Assembly: GCA_018105865.1 (NCBI GenBank) | Contig: CM030835.1 | Span: forward strand, 8,281,916-8,345,915 | Length of the DNA: 64,000 nt | From: Metaphire vulgaris | Taxonomy: Eukaryota; Annelida; Clitellata; Crassiclitellata; Megascolecidae | Reading direction: 5' to 3' | Part shown: one piece after another, positions 36,084 through 48,096 of the stretch | Numbering within the stretch: position 1 is the stretch's first letter | How the letters are laid out: every line of letters begins with the position of its first letter | Program-made: the position numbers and the translations under genes | The notes under the pieces: model-generated | What the model was told of the DNA's origin: nothing | The model's input: the letters and a program-made list of their open reading frames with translations, nothing else | Databases searched by the model: none

Positions 36084-36417
36084 CAGAGCAGTAACTAGGT
36101 AGGGTCAGGGGGCAAACTGCCCCGGGCGCCGTCTTGGGTGGGTGGGGGAGGCGCCAGAATCCATGCCTTGGTTTTTATTCACGATAGGAGTTTTACAGTT
36201 AGACGTTAGAAGTTAAAAACGCCAGTTGAAGTCATTGGTATGACAAACAAAGAAAAGAGGTCATCACTGCTAACACTTTATTTACTCCCCAAGGTGGTGG
36301 AAAGTCAGAAAAGCAAAAAATGTCACCAGTTTTCAGGTTTCAAACTATATTTGGAGGGAGGGTGCGAAAAATTGATACCTTGCCCCGGGCGCCAAACATA
36401 CTCTCGCTACGGCTCTG
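36084..36417. mobile_element. hAT-type MITE with CAGAGC ends
   Basis: The ends are CAGAGCAGTAACTAGG and the inverse of CAGAGCCGTAGCGAG. A perfect 8-bp duplication ttgaagac flanks it (36076-36083 and 36418-36425). The interior GCCCCGGGCGCC segments and a GAGGTCATCACT motif relate it to the copy at 17117. Confidence 0.92.
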
Positions 36418-37003
36418 TTGAAGACTCTTTCTTGTGCATTCGTTAATTTCTTTCATAACGAATTTATTGCACAAAGACGCAGCACTTTCTATGGCACTTA
36501 AAACACTAATTTTAAAATCCATCGCTCTTCCTCAACACTCAGAAGTTACACACTCTCTAGGAGTGGCAGATCGAAAAAAACATATCTGTAATAGTATCGT
36601 GTGGCGTTGATTTGGGTTTGTGGCTCTTATCCAGAAATGTTTTTTCCTTGTCATTTCTGTTTATATCTCGCCGCAAAAAACCAGTACCAGGAAATAGAAC
36701 GGAAACAGTGATGCCTCTTTTGTGCGAATTTTCGTCTCCTGAGTAACAGTCTGTAATGGGCGGAGTATATAGACTTCATCGGTCATTAAAACTACTGCTA
36801 AGCAAAAACAACGCGAATGTATTATTTTGATTATATCATATACAGACGTCTGATTGAGGATTAGAATCGAATCAAGAAAATTTGTTGTCAGTATAGAATA
36901 TTTACTTTATTTCATATAAAGATCTTTAAAAACAATACAGGTAATATTCAAGCAGTTGAATTCCTTTTAATTTGTAAATTTTTCAAACAACGTTGACTTT
37001 GAG

Positions 37004-37062
37004 ATATATATATATATATATGCATATATATATGCATATATATGCATATATATGCATATATG
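37004..37062. repeat. (TA)n and (ATGCAT)-rich tract
   Basis: TA units pass into TATATATGCA units. Confidence 0.93.
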
Positions 37063-37349
37063 TACCTAGTGCAGACACTAATAAAGCGCCTTAATGGAAG
37101 TAACGACAGCACTGCTGTGTTATACTGTAATTGTCTGATAAAAAACCCCGTCCACCTGTGCCGCTGGCCTTGGAGGGAGGGTAAGGTTCGGACATCAGAG
37201 GCGCCTGGATGGGCGGCTGTCGTCCCGTTCCTCTGTTCTCCCCCCGTTGGTCTCTATTATATCCGCTTTCCGTCGCTCCTCCATGGGCGCCATTGTCTTT
37301 CGCGCTGCATAATGCATGCCACGCGCTCTGAACGCCACAGCATTGACTA

Positions 37350-37374
37350 AGACGACGACGGCGGCGGCGGCGGC

Positions 37375-37405
<31 letters not shown>

Positions 37406-37409
37406 GCGG
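37350..37409. repeat. (GGC)n/(GAC) tract in a GC-rich patch
   Basis: GGC units with GAC interruptions. The patch 37160-37830 is GC-rich and CpG-rich, with two long G runs (37606-37622 and 37660-37669). Confidence 0.92.
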
Positions 37410-37925
37410 ATGCATTGGTCCGTTCGACAATTACGATCCGTCAGGAGAACGGCGCTAATGTCGTGTTATTTGGCCGTAACTCATTCGGTCGGAGGCGCCT
37501 GAACAGCGGCGGCCGAAGACGCCCGCTGCAGGGCCTTGATCTTCTTACGCGGTCGATGGGCTCCGACAGACGGACGGACAGACCCCGTCTGGTAGCAGCA
37601 TCGAGGGGGTGGGGGGGGGGGGTCAGTGGTTTAGTCGCCTCTGGTCGTTGTCGTCTGTCGGGGGGGGGGTCAACCAGGCACTCCGGTTGAAGTGCTGTCT
37701 GGATGCGACCGCGCCTTCAACGGTGTTTCGGATCGGCGTTGTGGGACGCCGTCGAGCAGCGCAGTGGGATTCTTGCCACGCAATCGGGGGGCATGCAGCG
37801 GGTTCGAGTCTGACCCTTTCCAGTGAGTAGGGGTCTTGGGAAAGTTGTTCATCCATGGCTTGGTCAGCGCTTGGAGAGTCTTCACGTTGTGAAGTGAATG
37901 ACTTAACGCGCATCTGCAACCATGC

Positions 37926-37926
37926 A

Positions 37927-38021
<95 letters not shown>

Positions 38022-38181
38022 GGTGGTGGTGGTGGTAGTGAAGAAGAAGAAGATGATGATGATGATGGTGGTGGTGGTGGTGGTGGTGGTGGTAGTGAAG
38101 ATGATGATGATGATGGTGGTGGTGGTGATGGTGATGATGATGGTGGTGGTGGTAGTGATGATGATGATGATGATGATGATA
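37926..38181. repeat. (GAT)n-(GGT)n compound microsatellite
   Basis: About 26 GAT units are followed by alternating GGT and GAT blocks, with one AAG block. Confidence 0.97.
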
Positions 38182-38895
38182 GACTTTGCGCCTCCTCTCT
38201 CTTTCTTTCTCTCTCTCTCTCTACCTCCGTACAGTAAGAACAAGCAGCTGCTGCTGTACTGCTCCAAAGCGCTATATAAATTTACCATATTTTTTACTAA
38301 AAACTGTCGTTAGAGAAAAATTTTCGTCTTTTCCAGCAATATTATTGCGAATCAGACAGCTCATCAAAATTAAGGTCCGTAAAATGCACCTTCCGCTACC
38401 CTAGATGACTACTCGTTCAAATTGTCTATTGTTCTATATGTTTATCCGTGTCTTCCGTACCTACCTACCTTTCAGTGCATTAACCGATAACTGGCGGTCG
38501 ATGCGTCGGACACACCTTGCCACAGAGCACTCATTCTTTTGACAGAACCTTTCTCACACAACGATGCGAAATGGAGAAATTCGTCGACTCTAGAACCATT
38601 TCCTGCAAAACAGTCAACAGACAAATTTTGATTCTTTCTGAAGTTATCTAAAAATGCGTCATTTCGAATTGTCACCGCTCTTGATGTAACGCTGTTCGAG
38701 AGAATTCTTGACCTTCGTGGAATTCTGTTATTTATTCTATGGTAATATGAAAAATTTGGTGGATTAGAAATGTACATATGCGTATGTACATATATACTTA
38801 ATTTCCAAAACCTTATGTGTTAGAATTTAGAAGAGATAATTTTATAACAGACCACTTTCAATTGTATTAAAAACCAAAAATTTCGTATTGTTTAG

Positions 38896-39200
38896 CAGTG
38901 GCGGTTCCACGTGGGGGATGAATGGGCCTGCATCCCCAACCGGACTTCCGGACTTTTATTTCGTTTGTGAAATCTATTTTTTGGGTAAAAGTCCAATAAA
39001 ACTACGGATAAAAACTGCAGATGACCTTTTTTTGCTTGTCAACCTATTTTTCGGTAAACTTGTACAACAATTAGGGGAAAATGTTCTTTTGTCAGCCTTT
39101 TTCGGCAAAGTTTATTGATTTCCCCATCTGTTTTCATCCCCCACCAACTTCCTATGAATTCATTTCATCCCCCCACCAAGAAATCCTGGACCCGCCACTT
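38896..39200. mobile_element. hAT-type MITE, CAGTGGCGGTTC type
   Basis: The ends are CAGTGGCGGTTCCA and the inverse of AAGTGGCGGGTCCA. A perfect 8-bp duplication ttgtttag flanks it (38888-38895 and 39201-39208). The interior differs from the CAGTGGCGGCTC family and contains GATGACCTTTTTTTGCTTGT at about 39020. Confidence 0.93.
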
Positions 39201-39606
39201 TTGTTTAGTGATAACAATGAATATCAAACGCACACTTTATCCGACTCGTAACATGTAAAATGACATCCTCTCAAAACTCAGTTTTCATGGCAACGAATAG
39301 TTCTAATCTACAGTGTACTTACGCATTAGAACGTCAAGCGCCATGGACATTTTGCTTTTGGTATCTGCTACATAAGGCGTGTTTTTGATTAGTCATGTGA
39401 CAAGAAATGTGATCTGAAAAGTTCCCACATCACTAAAGCGTCCAGAAACTCAACCAGACAGAGCAACGGAAATTCAATGCACTAGTCTCATCGTTGCACT
39501 CGGAGTGAAATATTAAGCACATCGTCGATCTAAACTGTCTTAGACATTCAATTTTTATATTTTATCTTAGTGTCTGCCTCTACAGCGTATGTCTTTGTGG
39601 TGGCCG

Positions 39607-39705
39607 TTTGTCTGTCTGTCTCTGTCTGTCTGCTGTCTGTCTCTGTCTGTCTGACTGTCTGTCTGTCTGTCTCTGTCTCTGTCTCTCTCTGTCTCTGTCT
39701 CTGTC

Positions 39706-39754
<49 letters not shown>
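39607..39754. repeat. (TGTC)n-(CT)n microsatellite
   Basis: TGTC units pass into about 20 CT units. Confidence 0.95.
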
Positions 39755-39757
<3 letters not shown>

Positions 39758-40073
39758 ATTCAAGTATTGATTATTACGTCATTCCACTATCTTATTATAA
39801 CTCGTCCAATCTTTTTAAGCGGTTGATTTATCAAAAGATCAGAGTGGTCGCGGGATATTTCTACCCCAAAATGTTCACCCTGATGTGGAAATGGGGCAGC
39901 CGAAACCAAAACTTTTCAACCTCCACCCGGCGGCGCGTCGCCTCGATCAGTGGCCGGGGAGGCCGATTAGACCGCCATTTCCCCGTCGAACCGACCCACC
40001 CCACCCCACCCCCACCCCACCCGCGTCTGATGCAACCGAATGACGTGTTTCGCTCTGACTCTTTGATGTCCAG

Positions 40074-40447
40074 ACGTTCCCGATCCTCCGAGTGGCGTTC
40101 AGTTGACGGCCTGCGACGGTCGAGTGGTCCAGCTGGAGTGGCGACTGACGAGCGAGAACCACTCCCCCGTCATCCAGTTCATCATCGAGTACAACACCTC
40201 GTTCCGACCGGACGTCTGGCAGGTGGCGAAGACGCAACTGCCGCGCGACCGCTCCTACCAGCGCATCGCCCTGTCGCCCTGGGGCAACTACTCGTTCAGG
40301 GTGATCGCACAGAACGCCGTCGGCACCAGCCGGCCCAGCGCCCCCACGGCTAACGCCTGTTCCACGCCTCCGGACGTCCCTCACATCAACCCGAAGGGCG
40401 TCTGCACCGTTAACGAAAAGCCTAGAACGCTGGTCGTCAGCTGGGAG
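40074..40447 (+). CDS. L1CAM/neuroglian-family protein, FN3-1 and start of FN3-2
   Basis: This exon (374 nt, phase 1 to 0) starts after TCCAG and encodes VPDPPSGVQL, the start of FN3-1. The domain then runs through QLEWRLTSENHSPV, FIIEYNTSF, WQVAKTQLP and SPWGNYSFRVIAQNAVG. The EYNTSF and SPW.NY.FRVIA segments are close to fly neuroglian, including two conserved N-glycosylation sites (NTS, NYS). STPPDVP begins FN3-2, which stops at LVVSWE. A phase-0 intron follows the FN3 Trp-Glu, and the next exon supplies PMPEEEHN, giving the family's SW.PMPE.EHN. Codons end mostly in G or C. The donor is strong (GAG|GTAAGC). Confidence 0.93.
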
Positions 40448-40769
40448 GTAAGCACGCCAGGGGATTCCTTGGAGTATCTTCCGTATTGAAATATTAGCCG
40501 GTGCAATGTTTGACGTGCCAAAGCAAAGTTGCGTACGGAAGCCTGATGCGGACATTTCGTTTCGACGGAAATTCTTATATGCGAACTATTTCCTAATGTT
40601 CAAAAATATTTTGTTTAGGCAGCTGAGAACCTAGTGCACGGCTTATAGGGCAAAAGTCCTGGACGCCACTTGAAGGGGACGCCAAAAAGCCTGGGATCTC
40701 GCTCTGCGGGGCGTAGAAAGAGAAGCAACTGAAAAAGTGCATTTACTGTATAGCATTATTATTATTATT

Positions 40770-40855
40770 ATTTATTTTTTTATTAACGACAATTTATAAA
40801 GCGCCATATGCGTGGCGAAGGCCTTAGTCAAAAGCGCTTTACAAGAGTCTGTAGT
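40770..40855. repeat. interspersed repeat with AAAGCGCC / AAAGCGCTTTAC
   Basis: Directly right of an ATT run, ACAATTTATAAAGCGCC is followed 35 bases later by AAAAGCGCTTTACA. Similar TATAGCGCC pieces lie beside microsatellites at 21065, 38268 (inverted), 43866, 47703 and 52765. Confidence 0.5.
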
Positions 40856-41534
40856 AAGAAATGCTGAAAAGATGCGTCTTATGTATTACGTAATGTTAAT
40901 AAAATGCCACGATTTGTTATTTAAAGATTTTTAGCCTGTTAATCTTTTCTGACCCACTATCATAGGGGCCAAATACCATGGTAGTGCCTCTGATTTAAGA
41001 ACTGGTACTGTTTCTTGATTGGCTGAAAGTTCATTATGTACGAATCCCTATCCAAATTTTTGACCGTTGAAACCAACTATCCTCCTCTGACTTCCGTAGT
41101 TGCGTGATACTTTACCAGTTTTACTTGTCATAAAAATGAAAGGGAAATACACGTACAGTATAGCAAGGGCAGAAAATATTAGTTGTCACGTGCATGACCT
41201 GTCGTCGGAGGGCGTAATGAAAACGCCAGTCAGCTATTAATTATACAGGAAGCAACATTGCAGTAATCAACTTTGGCACCTAGACAGTGCATGGCGCTGC
41301 TGTACGTCAGCGAGGCGAGATGCACCAGTGCTAAAAAGCGCTGGATCATATCTGCGTATTTTTCTACGCTTGTCATGCTTCGATGATGATAATAATAATA
41401 ATTATGCTCGCTATCACCGCTTAAATAAGACTGCTATTCGATCGCCATCTTGAATCTCCTGCAACAACAAAAATGGCGAGACTTCTGCTACCTGATCAGC
41501 CGATATTCCAACACTCAAAAAGTTTCCTAGTCAC

Positions 41535-41535
41535 T

Positions 41536-41571
<36 letters not shown>

Positions 41572-41601
41572 TTGTCTGTTTGTCTGTTTGTCTGTCTGTC
41601 T

Positions 41602-41666
<65 letters not shown>

Positions 41667-41692
41667 ATGTCTGTCTGTCTGTATGTATGTCT
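41535..41692. repeat. (TGTC)n microsatellite
   Basis: About 38 TGTC units with TTTG variants. Confidence 0.97.
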
Positions 41693-42048
41693 CTCTCTGC
41701 GACATAATTTCAAATTAATTCGAAAATTGGCCCCAATTAGTAATTAAATCTAATGGGCGTTGGAGTATAGATGGATCTCTGTTCGTGCTGTTGCTTGTCT
41801 TTCTGTCGACTGCTGTTGTTGTTCCCCAGACCTGATCTGAATTCATTTCTGATGAGACTCTTCTCCGGTGAGTAAACAAGTAAGCAAATAGCGCCAGATA
41901 AATGGACGTGCTCTTGGAGCGAGAGCGCATCCGTCGCTAACGCTGATATATTTCATCCTAAATGGACACGCCAGGTTATGTGGCTGGCTCCTCTACAGAG
42001 ACCGATTAATTGCTATTAATTGTGCGGAATTCGTTGTCTCAAGATAAG

Positions 42049-42243
42049 CAGTGGCGGCTCCACCGGGGGGGCCAGGGGGGGCCCGTGTCCCCCTATTGAG
42101 AGCCTGGCCCCCCAGTGGCCCTCCCCCAGTTGGGACCCTATACTTAATGCTACATACATTAAACAACAAATGGTTGGCCCCCCATGATTAGAAGTTGCCC
42201 CCCAACGGCCCCCCCCACTTGCCAAATCCTAGAGCCGCCACTG
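42049..42243. mobile_element. hAT-type MITE, CAGTGGCGGCTC family
   Basis: The ends CAGTGGCGGCTC and GAGCCGCCACTG are perfect inverses. A perfect 8-bp duplication aagataag flanks it (42041-42048 and 42244-42251). At 195 bp it is the best-preserved full copy of this family here. Confidence 0.96.
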
Positions 42244-43337
42244 AAGATAAGCCGATGGCTAGCTATAGTCTCGTATTTTGTATATTCAGGCCTGAATAGA
42301 AGTAAGCGTTTACAGAGATTTTCTACTATCCGTAATAATTTTTGCCAATAATTGGATCACTGGGAGTTTGAAGCTGTTAGCAGACGGTTAATAAACTTTA
42401 AATCGATTATTGATATTATTATACGAAAATGTAGATCCATCGGTGACATAAAGTGATAACGTAGAGCGTCTCGTGTAGAGTTATTATGTAGAGATCCAGT
42501 GAACAGATAATGCTCAGCGAGACTCGACAAAAGAGGGAATGCCGAGTCACCGCTCCTCCCCGTGAACCTTTAGCTTACGCTGTATGTGCAGTGATCATCA
42601 ATAAGTCGCAAATGATAACATTTGACCATGAGGAATACATGATACGGCACATGATGATGACGATGATGATGAAAAGGAGGAGGAGAAGGAGAAGGAGGAG
42701 AAGAGGAATATATTTAAGCGAGCCAGTCTTTTCCCATGGCCGACTAAGTGTTGGTCATCGCAAGGTACCTGGCAAGCGTCAGACTAATCAGCAAGCCATG
42801 TCTCTCGGTCAAAGACAAATCATAGCACAAAATGCTAGAGCACTTACGAAAAATCTGGGTAGGAAATAGCTAAGCCCCCGTCATTTTTGACGGCCAAACA
42901 GTTAGTTTGAAATATCCTTATATCTGAATTTCTCAATCAATTATTGCATAACCTACGGAAGCACGGCAGGCGATGACCGCGAACAGCAAAAAAACTGATC
43001 ATTAATTAATAATTTATGCGTCAATTAATTATACTAATTATCGGAAAGATTAATTATCCCGGGCTCCGTATTTCATTTGTAAAGTCCTCGCACATTCGCC
43101 TATTCACTTTGACCAGTCAGCCCCCACCCAGCCCCCTCCTCCAACCCAAACAATTTTTCAACGGTTTTATTTCCACAGATCTCTCTACCGGTCCCTGCCA
43201 GAATGGGGCGGAAGGCCGTCCCCTCGAGCCCCTCACTCGCCCCTCCCTCCCTCCCCTCCCCCTCGTGGCCATACGCCGCCAGCCAACGGTCGGTTTTTGC
43301 AGTGGTGTGGTTGATTTTGTTTCTGACCGCCGCAAAG

Positions 43338-43571
43338 CCGATGCCGGAAGAGGAGCACAACGCCCTGGATTCGTGTACATCGTCCGGTGGCGGAAGCACG
43401 AGGCGAAGCCGCAGGAGTACGTCGACACGCCGGTCGACAGCCGGTCGAGCGTCCTTCGGATCGACGGCCAGCCCGTCTACGCCACCTACGAGATCCTGGT
43501 GATCGCCCGGAACGAGATCGGAGACGCCGTTTCGCCGCCGCGCATGGTCATCGGGTACTCCGGAGAGGACG
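43338..43571 (+). CDS. L1CAM/neuroglian-family protein, rest of FN3-2, with an apparent one-base deletion
   Basis: The acceptor CGCAAAG at 43337 is followed in phase 0 by PMPEEEHN, then the frame breaks. From 43364 the next frame reads PGFVYIVRWRKHEAKPQEY, then ATYEILVIARNEIGDAVSPP and IGYSGED, all typical of FN3-2 in this family. Between AAC (43359-43361) and CCT (43364-43366) there are two bases instead of three. One more C in the run would give HNAPGF, as in neuroglian. The exon is 234 nt; 235 are needed for its phases (0 to 1). The break is either a sequencing or assembly error in a C run or a real null allele. The donor G|GTGGGG is moderate. The junction to the next exon gives GED-V-PTEAP. 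Confidence 0.88.
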
Positions 43572-43770
43572 GTGGGGGACGTTTTTAAGCAATTAATTTA
43601 ATTTTTTAATTAATTTAATTTTTTAACTTTTTAAATTAATTAACCGCCGAGTAACGTCTTTTTCTATGGCTGATTAGCTTAATAAGCGCGGATTGGGTCA
43701 AAGATTTGACTACTGTAACAACTAATGGACACAAGTGACTAAATTCGATTGAGTTCAGAACATTCCCAGC

Positions 43771-43771
<1 letters not shown>

Positions 43772-43857
<86 letters not shown>
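43772..43857. repeat. (AAT)n microsatellite
   Basis: About 28 uninterrupted AAT units; a TATAGCGCC motif follows at 43873. Confidence 0.97.
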
Positions 43858-44250
43858 TCATAATCATTGAACTTCTATAGCGCCATTTTATAATGTTTTA
43901 TACAACAGTCGATGGTCACTCCTTGATTTATTTGAATTGTAATTCCCATTGAAATATAACAACAGTAATAATAACTATTATATTATTATTACTATTATTA
44001 TTTATTGGCCTTTAAATGGTTTAATATGATTTCTTTCATATTGAAAACCACTGTCACTCATTCAACCATCTATTCCAATTTCTGGTTGTCCGCTACAGCT
44101 GTTATCTTTGACTTCGACACTTTTAAGCTTCCGTACTTCCACCACATTTTTCTGCGCTTTCATCAGCCAGAGAAACGACTGAATAGGAAACAAATGCTTA
44201 CAAACTACTTCAATCGTCAAATCATGCTTTAGAATTTTCTAAGATTCTGC

Positions 44251-44255
<5 letters not shown>

Positions 44256-44296
<41 letters not shown>

Positions 44297-44333
44297 TGTC
44301 CGGAGACAAAAATTAGTGTGTGCGTCAACTCTC

Positions 44334-44386
<53 letters not shown>
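44256..44386. repeat. two (TA)n microsatellites
   Basis: TA runs at 44256-44293 and 44336-44386 flank a short unique spacer. Confidence 0.95.
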
Positions 44387-44390
<4 letters not shown>

Positions 44391-44911
44391 AATCATTGTT
44401 ACTACAAACTATAGTGCCGACAAAACAATCCGCCCATAAAATAACTGCAAAGACATTTGTCGCATCTACGCGTTGGGTCAACGGTGAGCGTCGACGACTA
44501 ATTTTATCCGCGTTGCGCTATAAGAATCGTGCACTCGACGAGAAGTCGAACAATGGCTGCAGTGTATAACCTTGCATCGCTCCATTACAATCGTCGTCTG
44601 ATATATATATAGTTTACGGTTTCTCCACCTGAACACGAGTAACACTAGTAATGATTGATGGCGAGATGACATTAATATCCCACTGTGGTCTGCCGTCCAC
44701 GTAACAGCAGAAACGCCGACAGGTACGCAGTCTATTATTGCGAACTCGTAATATTTGTTGTTTGGTGCGAGTCGATGTACACTGTTTATACAGTGTAGTC
44801 AATGAGTCGCATAGCTAGGCCTAGTGCTATTTTAATACTTTTTGCGTGAGGACTCCAGCGCTGATGCCTGATAAACTTCTGGTAGAAAAGCTGAGTCTGA
44901 AAGAAAGGGAC

Positions 44912-44933
44912 AGACAGACATACAGACATACAT

Positions 44934-44973
<40 letters not shown>
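44912..44973. repeat. (CAGA)n microsatellite
   Basis: CAGA units with CATA variants. Confidence 0.95.
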
Positions 44974-44974
<1 letters not shown>

Positions 44975-45350
44975 GAGTTGCTTTGAGTAGAAGAAAGGAA
45001 GTTTTAGCTTCAATGAGTGTAGGTTTTGTTGTGAATTGAACAAGTTTTTCCCCCAAAATATCCCTTTCCGTTTATGAGATAAATGATGGAACGTCAACGG
45101 ATCAGTGTTTCGCCTGCCTTACTTTAAAACGTATGTAGCGATTTCCATTGGACGCTAAGCGCGATGCATAGTCAAGTCCCGTAGTTGAAATTTGACTCAT
45201 GCCATTTGCTCCAAGCTAACTGACTAAAATAGCCGGACAAGGTTGGAAATAAATGCACAACACGCAAAACAATATCATTAATGCCATTAATTAATTTTTT
45301 CTAATTATGTGAGTGATTATTATTATATAGAGGGAGTTACTAGAATTGCT

Positions 45351-45353
<3 letters not shown>

Positions 45354-45393
<40 letters not shown>

Positions 45394-45441
45394 ATTATAT
45401 ATATTATATATATATATTTATATATATATATATATATATAA
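45354..45441. repeat. (TA)n microsatellite
   Basis: Interrupted TA units with ATAATTAT breaks. Confidence 0.94.
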
Positions 45442-45979
45442 TTTTAATGTTATTGTGAATATTTTTTGCTCTTAAGATCCGAACATTCCAAGATTGTTTT
45501 ACCCTCCAGGAGCGTAATGACATCCATATTTGACGGCATTGGAGATAAGACTGAATTCCGAACAAAACGGGCTATTTACTTTATTTCAGACACACGAAGT
45601 CAGAACTGGCATCGAACGGGCTTTACATTTATCGGTATTTTTGGACTGTTTAGAGAATGTTTCGTAATTTCAATCGATCGAAGATCCATGTCCCGCATTT
45701 TTCATCTTGAAGCGCTATAATTGAATCACGTTGCATCTCGTTCTCTGTCTCAGCAGCTGACAACGGAATCTTCCGTCGACGTCCGCTGTATCATAATTTT
45801 TCCCTCGGAACCCTTCCTCCTCTTCCTCGCCTAACTCACGCCCCTCGCCCCGGCGCCGATCAGGGTCGTCAACAACGAAACCCTGATAGTCGTAAGTGCT
45901 CCTCCGTTCGTCCGTCGATCGATTGGCACGAATGGAAATTCATTGCGCTGAGACTTCGAAGCTGTTTCGGTGGAACAAC

Positions 45980-46150
45980 CAGTGGCGGCTCCAGGCTTTG
46001 GCGAGTGGGGGTGGCAACTTCTAAGCATGGGACCAACCATTTCTTGATAGGTATGTAGCAATAAGTATAGGGTCCCAACTGCGGGGACACTGGGGTCATG
46101 CTTTAAATAGGGTACGTGCCCCCCCGGACCACCATTTGGAGCCGCCACTG
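45980..46150. mobile_element. hAT-type MITE, CAGTGGCGGCTC family, inverted copy
   Basis: The ends are CAGTGGCGGCTCCA and TGGAGCCGCCACTG. A perfect 8-bp duplication ggaacaac flanks it (45972-45979 and 46151-46158). The interior is a diverged version of 21934. Confidence 0.95.
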
Positions 46151-46497
46151 GGAACAACCAACTTGACATCCGAAATCATTATTCGACCGGCGAAACAATC
46201 GGAATGATTGGTTAAACGCGTGTCGTGGGGGTCGACGACGCTGTCCGCCGACGGCTTGTTATTATTTTGGCGACTGCTTCGAAATTTCGAATTACGTTCG
46301 ACGGGGAGACGCACGCTTCGAATCGGCCGCCGTGGAGAAGGATCGCCCCCGGGTAGGAAGTCACACACCCGACCGGAGTCCTTACGCATCGCCGGGCAGG
46401 CAGACATCGGTGTCGTTTCCGCCGGCCGTTTATTTACGGTTTTTGCTCGCCGGCCGCTCGGAGGCGTGATCTCCGGTTAAGAAAACCATCTTGTCGA

Positions 46498-46523
46498 CGG
46501 CGGCGGCGGCGGCGGCGGCGGCG
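46498..46523. repeat. (CGG)n run in a GC-rich patch
   Basis: About eight CGG units followed by a G run; the surrounding 46200-46580 is CpG-rich. Confidence 0.9.
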
Positions 46524-46770
46524 GGGGAGGGGGTACGGGAGCGAAAACGAGGGGCTCGGAAGGGCAGCGGCGCTTTCCGGCAAGACAAAGAAACAAGAAC
46601 TAGGTTAACCGATTTCGAATAGACGCACAGCACAGCAGCAGCCACTGGAAGCACATGGCCTCATCGATCGACTGTAACATGAAACGACTTCCAAGATTTG
46701 CAGAGGTCCAATTGCCAATTGCTTCCTCTTCTATCACGCCTTTATTTATATATACGCTGTATATACTGCA

Positions 46771-46824
46771 TAATATATATATATATATGTGTGTGTGTGC
46801 TCTCTCTCTTTCTCCGTTTGTCTG

Positions 46825-46891
<67 letters not shown>

Positions 46892-46955
46892 TCTGTCTCT
46901 CTCTGCCTCTCTCTGTCTGTCTCTGTCTCTGTCTCTGCCTCTGTCTGTCTCTCTC
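46771..46955. repeat. (TA)n, (TG)n and (CT)n compound tract
   Basis: The largest part is CT at 46828-46888, followed by TGTCTC units. Confidence 0.95.
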
Positions 46956-48096
46956 TCGTTTGTTTTTTGTCATACCGTTTTAGTGTCTTCGCCATCTCTA
47001 GCGCCCTTGTATCTCTGTATTTCGGTGTCGACAGTAGGCGTTGTATGTGTGCATTTTTGATGCGATGATGATAATTATATAATTATTAGTCGTCTGCCGT
47101 GTCTCGTCGTCTCTCGCACCGGTTCTTTGACTCGACAGACGTTCTTAAACATCTTATTTAATCGTTTGACGAAAATAATCTATCTCAGTTATCGCCTTAG
47201 TACGCTCTCCGCTCTTGTCTGGTCAGTCGTGAAATATTAAAGCTCGCACACGATGGTCTCTTCCTCCCCTCCCTATCCCTGCTTCCCTCTCTTCCCTTCT
47301 TGTTTTCTTCGTCCTTCGGTCGTTCACTCATAGCCATAGCTACAGTCGCGTTATTTTACAGTAAGGCGTTGACGTCGCAAAATGGAGGTTTTCAATTGAT
47401 CGCCGCCTACGATGTACATCATAAGGCAGAGAGAAATCCCTCTGTAAGATCACACTTAGGAATAATTCGAAAATTTCTACAAAAAGCGACGAAGAGACGT
47501 ATATTTTCTGATGTCTTATGCCCAGGATACAAGCAGTGTTGGTAGCAGCAGTTAATGCGTCTACAGCGGAGTAAACATGTGATCGCATGACATTATAAAG
47601 TCTGTTAAAATTATCATCTGCAAACACACACACACGCAAACTAACTAACTAACTTACTAACATACCTCTATGCATGTCTGCGTCTTCGATAAACAATCAA
47701 TTAGACAGATTATATAGCGCTACTAAAATCGCCATTATTATTGCAGCTGTTATCATTATCAAAAACACTAGCAATGTCATCATTTTGGTCAAAATCATTG
47801 TCACATGCATACTGTTAATAAACGTCATTATCAGAGACAATAAAATTGCCTTCAGCATTTCATGGATCAAAATCGTGATTATAGATGTCGCTGTGTTATC
47901 ATCGCGAGTGTCATCGTTGTCGTTAGAAACAGGACGTCATCGTCACAGTCTTCCTAGTCATCGTCGTCATCATCATCGTCATCATCATCTTTATCATCAT
48001 CTGTGTTCATGCTTGGATATACTAACAGTTTACTACCGCAGATATTTTATAAATAAAATTGAATATTTTACCACCAATAAAAAATATACATACTTA

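Larger units (their letters stand above)
26014..40073 (+). other. intron of the L1CAM/neuroglian gene (14.1 kb)
   Basis: The intron runs from GTAAGA at 26014 to TCCAG at 40073 and is phase 1. It holds several transposons, one copy of the 145-bp inverted repeat pair, many microsatellites and GC-rich patches (34780-35200, 37160-37830). No additional exon was recognised. Unlabelled parts such as 26840-27330, 28030-28390, 30480-30860, 31264-31650, 31930-32720 and 38220-38880 look like unique intronic sequence. Confidence 0.85.
40448..43337 (+). other. intron of the L1CAM/neuroglian gene (2.9 kb)
   Basis: This phase-0 intron contains a TGTC microsatellite, one hAT-type element, a TATAGCGCC-type repeat near 40785-40850 and an AT-rich zone with many TAATTA cores (42990-43065). 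No further exon was recognised. Confidence 0.85.

Noticed and set aside
39947..40555. A 202-codon minus-strand frame opposite the FN3-1 exon
   Set aside because: It is a shadow of the real + strand exon, whose GC-rich third positions keep the antisense frame open.
43100..43502. Several overlapping open frames on both strands around the FN3-2 exon
   Set aside because: They are shadows of the exon, or lie in the pyrimidine-rich intron end before 43338. Only PMPEEEHN and PGFVYIVRWR fit the family.
45831..46169. Minus-strand 112-codon frame
   Set aside because: It lies mostly across the hAT-type MITE at 45980-46150.
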